Shown: piece by piece, positions 59,815 to 64,000 of the stretch
Layout of the letters: every line of letters starts with the position of its first letter
Numbering within the stretch: position 1 is the first letter of the stretch
Assembly (NCBI RefSeq): GCF_046156175.1
Contig: NZ_JAYLVL010000001.1
Coordinates: 434,001-498,000, forward strand
DNA length: 64,000 nucleotides
Direction of reading: 5' to 3'
Source of the DNA: Lacisediminihabitans sp046156175
GTDB taxonomy: Bacteria > Actinomycetota > Actinomycetes > Actinomycetales > Microbacteriaceae
Notes under the pieces: generated by a model
What the model saw: only the letters and a program-made list of their open reading frames with translations
Told to the model about the DNA's origin: nothing
The model's database searches: none
Program-made: the position numbers and the translations under genes

Positions 59815-60575
59815 ACCAGACGCGCTTGGAGCGAGTCGATCTCGCCGGAGGTGAGGCCGCTGGCTCGGAGATACGACTCGACGTCGAGAGACTCGAGCCA
59901 CGCGAGAAGAGCGGATCGGCGGCTCGCGATGCGCTCCTCCATCACGGCTGCGGAATGGGCCTTCTCTTCGGTGAGGCCCGGCTCTACCCCGAGCCCGGCA
60001 TTGAAGCGAATAGCCGCGTCGACATAGTCGTCCGTGATGGCCTCCGGTGTCACACCCACCACGCTCAGCAGCATCGCCATCACCATCCCGGTGCGGTCTC
60101 GTCCCGCGGCACAGTGCACGAGGACGGCGCCCTCCGCGTCGGCGATCGCTCGGAACACCTCGGCGAACTTCCGCGGGTAGAGCCGGATGTTGTCGGCATA
60201 GGAGAGGGGGTGGTCGAGCAAGGCACCACAGAGCTCAAGGAATTGCGGGTCGCTCGGATCCTCAGTCGGACAGGAGACGAACCGGATACCCTCCGTCACC
60301 GCCGCAGCACGGACCGGCGCAGCACCGGCCGCTGCTGCGGCCGCCCCATCCCCCTCGCTCGTGCTCTCCCCCGGATTGCGCAGATCGACCACGGTGGTCA
60401 CCCCGGCGGCCCGAGCCGCGCGCCAGCCCTCTGGCGTCAAGTAGTCCGGGCGAGCCGAGCGGAATACCCGCCCCGATCGGGTGACTCCGCCGCCCTGGAG
60501 GGGAAGTCCGCCCGCATCCGCGAGGTTGAAGGATCCCGGCCAGTACGGTTGGCCGGCTGCGGGGATAGTGGTCAT
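59811..60575 (-). CDS. Tyrosine/dual-specificity protein phosphatase (Tyr_phosphatase3)
   Basis: The 254-residue cysteine phosphatase has the P-loop HCAAGRDRTG with C155 and arginine, upstream DLRNPGES in the N-terminal strand and LYADNI-type residues before. Members of this family (PtpB-like and lipid phosphatases) dephosphorylate proteins or phosphoinositides. AGGAT lies before the ATG. It shares the CTAG stop overlap with the peroxiredoxin gene. Confidence 0.92.
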   Translation of the reverse strand: MTTIPAAGQPYWPGSFNLADAGGLPLQGGGVTRSGRVFRSARPDYLTPEGWRAARAAGVTTVVDLRNPGESTSEGDGAAAAAAGAAPVRAAAVTEGIRFVSCPTEDPSDPQFLELCGALLDHPLSYADNIRLYPRKFAEVFRAIADAEGAVLVHCAAGRDRTGMVMAMLLSVVGVTPEAITDDYVDAAIRFNAGLGVEPGLTEEKAHSAAVMEERIASRRSALLAWLESLDVESYLRASGLTSGEIDSLQARLV

Positions 60576-60607
60576 GGGTGTCGATCCTCACTAGCCCGAA
60601 TGGGGGC

Positions 60608-63139
60608 TCAGAGCATTCCGACCGCGGTCACCCGCACCACGGCGACGCCGGCGGTATTGGACTCCGCGAGGTCGACAGTGGCCGAGATACCCCAGTCATG
60701 GTCTCCGGCCGGATCGTCGAAGATCTGGCGCACCGTCCAGCCTGTCGACTCCTGCTCCACCATGAGCATGGCGGAGCTGCGGGCGTCCCCGCCGGTTCCG
60801 AGGTGGTCGTGGGCGTCGAAGTAGGCGTCCATGGCGTCCCCCCACGCGTCGGCATCGAAGCCGGCCGCGGCATCCAGCTCCCCCAGCTGGTCGTAGTCCT
60901 CGAGGGCCGCGAGCTGCACCCGGCGGAACAGCTCGTTGCGCACCAGGATGCGGAAGGCACGGATGTTCGTGGTCACGCCCTTCGGGGCGGGCGGCAGCAC
61001 CGGGGCGGAGGCATCGATGGCGGCCGCCGGGTTGATGAGCTGCTCCCACTCGTCGAGCAGGCTCGAGTCGACCTGGCGCACCAGCTCGCCGAGCCACTCG
61101 ATAAGGTCGAGAAGCTCTTCGGTCTTCGCATCGGGAGGAATGGTCTGCCGTGCCGCCTTGTAGGCGTCAGAGAGGTAGCGAAGCACGAGCCCCTCGGAGC
61201 GGTTGAGCTTGTAGAAGCCGATGTAATCGTTGAAGGTCATCGCGCGTTCGTAGAGGTCCCGCACCACCGACTTGGGGCTGAACTCGAAGTCGCCGACCCA
61301 GGGCTGCGATGCGCGGTAGGTCTGGAACGCTGCGTCCAGAAGCTCCTCGAGCGGTTTGGGCCAGGTGACCTGCTCGAGCAGCTCCATGCGCTGGTCGTAT
61401 TCGATGCCTTCGCTCTTCATCGCCGCGACGGCCTCGCCGCGGGCCATGAACTGTTGCGCGGAGAGCACCGGGTGCGGGTCGTCGAGGGTCGCCTCGAGCA
61501 CCGAGATCAGGTCGAGGGCGTAGGTGGGTGACGTCTGCACCGCCCCCTCGGCGGGCTGCAGCAGGTCGAACACCGCGAGAGCGAACGGCGACAGCGGCTG
61601 GTTGAGCGCGAAGTTCTGCTGCAGGTCGACGGTGAGGCTGATGTCCCCCGACGCGCTCTGCTGCACGATCTCGGCCGTGCGCAGCGTGCGGTAGATGGCG
61701 AGGGCCTGCCGGGCAAGCTCGCGCTGGCGCGGCCGCGGTTCGTGGTTGTTCTCGATCAGCTCGCGCAGTTCGTCGAACGGCTGCCCGCCGCGGCCGATCA
61801 CGTTGAGCACCATCGCGTGGTTCACCTGCATGCTCGAGGTGAGGGTCTCCGGTTGGGCGGCGACGAGCCGGGCGAAACTGGGCTCCCCCCAGGAGACGAA
61901 CCCGTCCGGCGCGCGCTTGCGCACGATCTTCTTGATCTTCTTCGGATCGTCCCCCGCCTTCGCGAGGAGTCTGGCGTTCTCGGTCTCATGGTCCGGGGCC
62001 TGCACGATCACGGTGCCGGCGGTGTCGAAGCCGGCACGGCCGGCACGACCGGCGATCTGGTGGAACTCCCGCGCGCTCAACTGGCGCATCTTCGTGCCAT
62101 CGAACTTGGTGAGCGCGGTGAGCAGCACGGTGCGGATCGGCACGTTGATGCCCACCCCGAGGGTGTCCGTGCCGCAGATCACCTTGAGCAGGCCCTGCTG
62201 CGCGAGCTGCTCCACGAGCCGGCGGTATTTCGGCAGCATCCCGGCGTGATGCACCCCGATCCCCGAGCGGATCAGGCGGCTGAGGGTTCGCCCGAAGTTG
62301 GTGGTGAAACGGAAGTCGCCGATCGCATCCGCGATCTCGTCCCGCTGCTCACGGGTGGCGATCTTGACGCTGGTGAGTGCCTGCGCCCTCTCGAGGGCGG
62401 CGAGCTGCGAGAAGTGCACGATATAGACCGGTGCCTGGCCGGTGGCGAGCAGATCCTCGACGGTCTCGTGAACTGGCGTGGTGGCGTAGGAGAAGTGCAG
62501 GGGCACCGGGCGGTCGACACCGGTGACCACTGCGGTCTCGCGGCTGTTGCGCTTCGACAGGTCTGACGCCAGCCACTCGACATCCCCCAGCGTCGCGGAC
62601 ATCAGGATGAACTGCACCCCCGGCAGGGTGAGGAGCGGCACCTGCCAGGCCCAGCCGCGTTCCGGATCGGAGTAGAAGTGGAACTCGTCCATCACGACCT
62701 GGTCGACCGGGGCATCCGTGCCCTGCCGCAGGGCGAGATTCGCCAGGATCTCGGCGGTGCAGCAGATGATCGGAGCCTCGGCGTTGACGCTCGAATCCCC
62801 CGTGACCATCCCCACGTTCTCCGCTCCGAAGATATCGACGAGGGCGAAGAACTTCTCTGACACCAGGGCCTTGATGGGGGCGGTGTAGAACGTGCGCTGC
62901 CCCTGCGCAAGGGCCGCGAAGTGTGCTCCGATCGCGACGAGGGACTTGCCGGTGCCGGTGGGGGTGCTGAGGATCAGGTTGGCGCCGGAGACGATCTCGA
63001 TGAGGGCTTCGTCCTGCGCGGGGTAGAGACTCAGGCCGCGCCCGACTGCCCACTCGACGAACTGTTCGTAGACGGCATCCGGATCGTAGGACCCGGCCGC
63101 TCGCATCGGTTGCAGCCGGTCGAGGAGGAGGTCAGGCAT
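60608..63139 (-). CDS. DEAD/DEAH box helicase with DUF3516
   Basis: The 843-residue protein has motif I TPTGTGKSLVAIG (about 60-75), II VMDEFHFYSD, III MSATLGD and VI FHQIAGRAGRAGFD, a Ski2-like helicase core. The C-terminal part from about 480 on, with LYERAMTFNDYIGFYKLN, matches the DUF3516 layout. The family acts on RNA or is linked to RNA turnover, without experimental proof here. The ATG at 63139 is inside the 3' end of the nucleoside hydrolase gene (8-base overlap), so both are co-translated. Confidence 0.92.
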   Translation of the reverse strand: MPDLLLDRLQPMRAAGSYDPDAVYEQFVEWAVGRGLSLYPAQDEALIEIVSGANLILSTPTGTGKSLVAIGAHFAALAQGQRTFYTAPIKALVSEKFFALVDIFGAENVGMVTGDSSVNAEAPIICCTAEILANLALRQGTDAPVDQVVMDEFHFYSDPERGWAWQVPLLTLPGVQFILMSATLGDVEWLASDLSKRNSRETAVVTGVDRPVPLHFSYATTPVHETVEDLLATGQAPVYIVHFSQLAALERAQALTSVKIATREQRDEIADAIGDFRFTTNFGRTLSRLIRSGIGVHHAGMLPKYRRLVEQLAQQGLLKVICGTDTLGVGINVPIRTVLLTALTKFDGTKMRQLSAREFHQIAGRAGRAGFDTAGTVIVQAPDHETENARLLAKAGDDPKKIKKIVRKRAPDGFVSWGEPSFARLVAAQPETLTSSMQVNHAMVLNVIGRGGQPFDELRELIENNHEPRPRQRELARQALAIYRTLRTAEIVQQSASGDISLTVDLQQNFALNQPLSPFALAVFDLLQPAEGAVQTSPTYALDLISVLEATLDDPHPVLSAQQFMARGEAVAAMKSEGIEYDQRMELLEQVTWPKPLEELLDAAFQTYRASQPWVGDFEFSPKSVVRDLYERAMTFNDYIGFYKLNRSEGLVLRYLSDAYKAARQTIPPDAKTEELLDLIEWLGELVRQVDSSLLDEWEQLINPAAAIDASAPVLPPAPKGVTTNIRAFRILVRNELFRRVQLAALEDYDQLGELDAAAGFDADAWGDAMDAYFDAHDHLGTGGDARSSAMLMVEQESTGWTVRQIFDDPAGDHDWGISATVDLAESNTAGVAVVRVTAVGML

Positions 63140-64000
63140 GCTGCCCGGCGACGATCGCATAGACGTGCTCGACGTAGGACCAGAAGCCCGCGACATCCAG
63201 GGTGACCGGCACCATCGCGTTGGGAAACGGCGAATCGAAGTCGACCACCGTCATCCCACTGGTGAACTCGCCACGGGTCTCCACTGTCACCAGCGCCGGT
63301 CGGGAGGAGAAGAGGTCCGGACGCACCACGTGGGCGACCGCGCACACGTCGTGCACGGCCTGGCCGTCCCAGTCGCTGTTGTTCGCGTCGACCCAGAAGG
63401 TGGCGAGGGGGAGGATGAGTTCGTGGGCCAGAGTGCCGAGCCGGCCGAGTCGTGCGACGACGGCGCTGTTGGCCTGCGCCTGAAGCGTGAGATCGAGGCC
63501 GACCATCACCACCTGCCAGTCCGCGTCGAAGACGACCCGGGCGGCTTCCGGATCGGCGTAGATGTTGAATTCGGCAGCGGGGGTGGCGTTTCCGCGGGTG
63601 AAGGATCCGCCCATGATCGTGAATGAGGCGACCCAGCGGGCGATCGCCGGCTCCTTCTGGAGCGCGAGCGCGATGTTGGTGAGCGGGCCGGTCGCGACGA
63701 GGTGGATGGTGCCAGGAGTCGCACGAATCGTTTCGATGAGAAAGTCCACAGCGTGACGCGGGTCCACCGCCAGGGTGGGCTCAGGCAACACGGCGGCGCC
63801 GAGCCCCGACTCTCCGTGCACATGGCTCGCGTCGCGGGTCTCCCCGCTCAGGGGCCGTGCCGCGCCCGCGGCAACCGGCACGGTCTCGAATCGCAGGTAC
63901 TCGCGCAGGGCGAGGGCATTGCGCGTCGTGCGCGGCAGCCCGACGTTGCCGCCGACTGTGGTGACCCCCACGAGGTCGATGTTCGGATCCCCGTGCGCGA
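63132..64000 (-). CDS. Nucleoside hydrolase, N-terminally cut by the window edge
   Basis: The visible 289 codons encode most of an inosine-uridine-preferring nucleoside hydrolase, which cleaves the N-glycosidic bond of ribonucleosides. Seen are VGVTTVGGNVGLPRTTRNAL, LVATGPLTNIALAL, IMGGSFTRGNATPAAEFN with Asn of the active site and the histidine in HDVCAVAHVV. The calcium-binding N-terminal DxDxDD loop lies beyond the edge, so the true start is not seen. It overlaps the helicase start by eight bases. Confidence 0.93.
   Translation of the reverse strand, partial: AHGDPNIDLVGVTTVGGNVGLPRTTRNALALREYLRFETVPVAAGAARPLSGETRDASHVHGESGLGAAVLPEPTLAVDPRHAVDFLIETIRATPGTIHLVATGPLTNIALALQKEPAIARWVASFTIMGGSFTRGNATPAAEFNIYADPEAARVVFDADWQVVMVGLDLTLQAQANSAVVARLGRLGTLAHELILPLATFWVDANNSDWDGQAVHDVCAVAHVVRPDLFSSRPALVTVETRGEFTSGMTVVDFDSPFPNAMVPVTLDVAGFWSYVEHVYAIVAGQHA

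Overview
The window is a high-GC actinobacterial chromosome segment. The family mix and gene order best fit Microbacteriaceae, which is an inference from synteny and protein style with no marker search behind it. I saw no rRNA, tRNA, phage, IS element or CRISPR array. Both ends cut genes: a membrane-anchored protein at the left edge and a nucleoside hydrolase at the right edge.

Region 1 (1-4.4 kb) is a cell-envelope-style signalling module on the minus strand: histidine kinase, LuxR-type regulator, ABC ATPase and FtsX-type permease. Region 2 (4.5-29 kb) is the conserved actinobacterial housekeeping block, read mostly on the minus strand: leuS, comEA, comEC, holA, (rpsT on plus), an aminotransferase, lepA, an acyl-CoA dehydrogenase, hemW, hrcA, dnaJ, rsmE, HIT, phoH, ybeY, a CorC/CNNM protein and era. 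It covers translation, ribosome maturation, heat-shock control, DNA uptake and replication. Insertions in the block include two DUF4870 genes, a small compositionally odd orphan gene and an alpha/beta hydrolase broken by an in-frame TAG.

Region 3 (29-44.8 kb) is metabolic and accessory: a divergent pabB / class IV aminotransferase pair, a membrane orphan, DedA, a complete OpuC-type compatible-solute ABC operon, TetR, App1-type phosphatase, methyltransferase, a divergent G6PDH / GH15 pair, dienelactone hydrolase and aldo/keto reductase. Region 4 (44.8-50.3 kb) holds a second two-component system, whose likely binding sites recur in front of a Gly/Ser/Asp-rich secreted protein, followed by a FUSC-type transporter and a hydrolase. 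Region 5 (50.3-64 kb) has a quinone oxidoreductase, M20 amidohydrolase, UbiA prenyltransferase, DHA2-type MFS exporter with two hydrolases, a PQQ-propeller lipoprotein, a secreted protein, a peroxiredoxin, a tyrosine phosphatase and a DUF3516-type helicase.

The strongest window-wide observation is regulatory. Many promoter-proximal genes carry a TANNNT hexamer exactly six bases (some seven) before the start codon, with no Shine-Dalgarno, so many mRNAs here are probably leaderless. I used this pattern to choose several starts. Other points of interest are a near-perfect CIRCE operator at hrcA, 11-bp direct repeats likely bound by the second response regulator, a 20-bp palindrome between zwf and the GH15 gene, a duplicated tetR tail beside an 8-bp VNTR, and decaying tandem repeats at both ends of comEC. 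I saw no clear new defence or mobile system.
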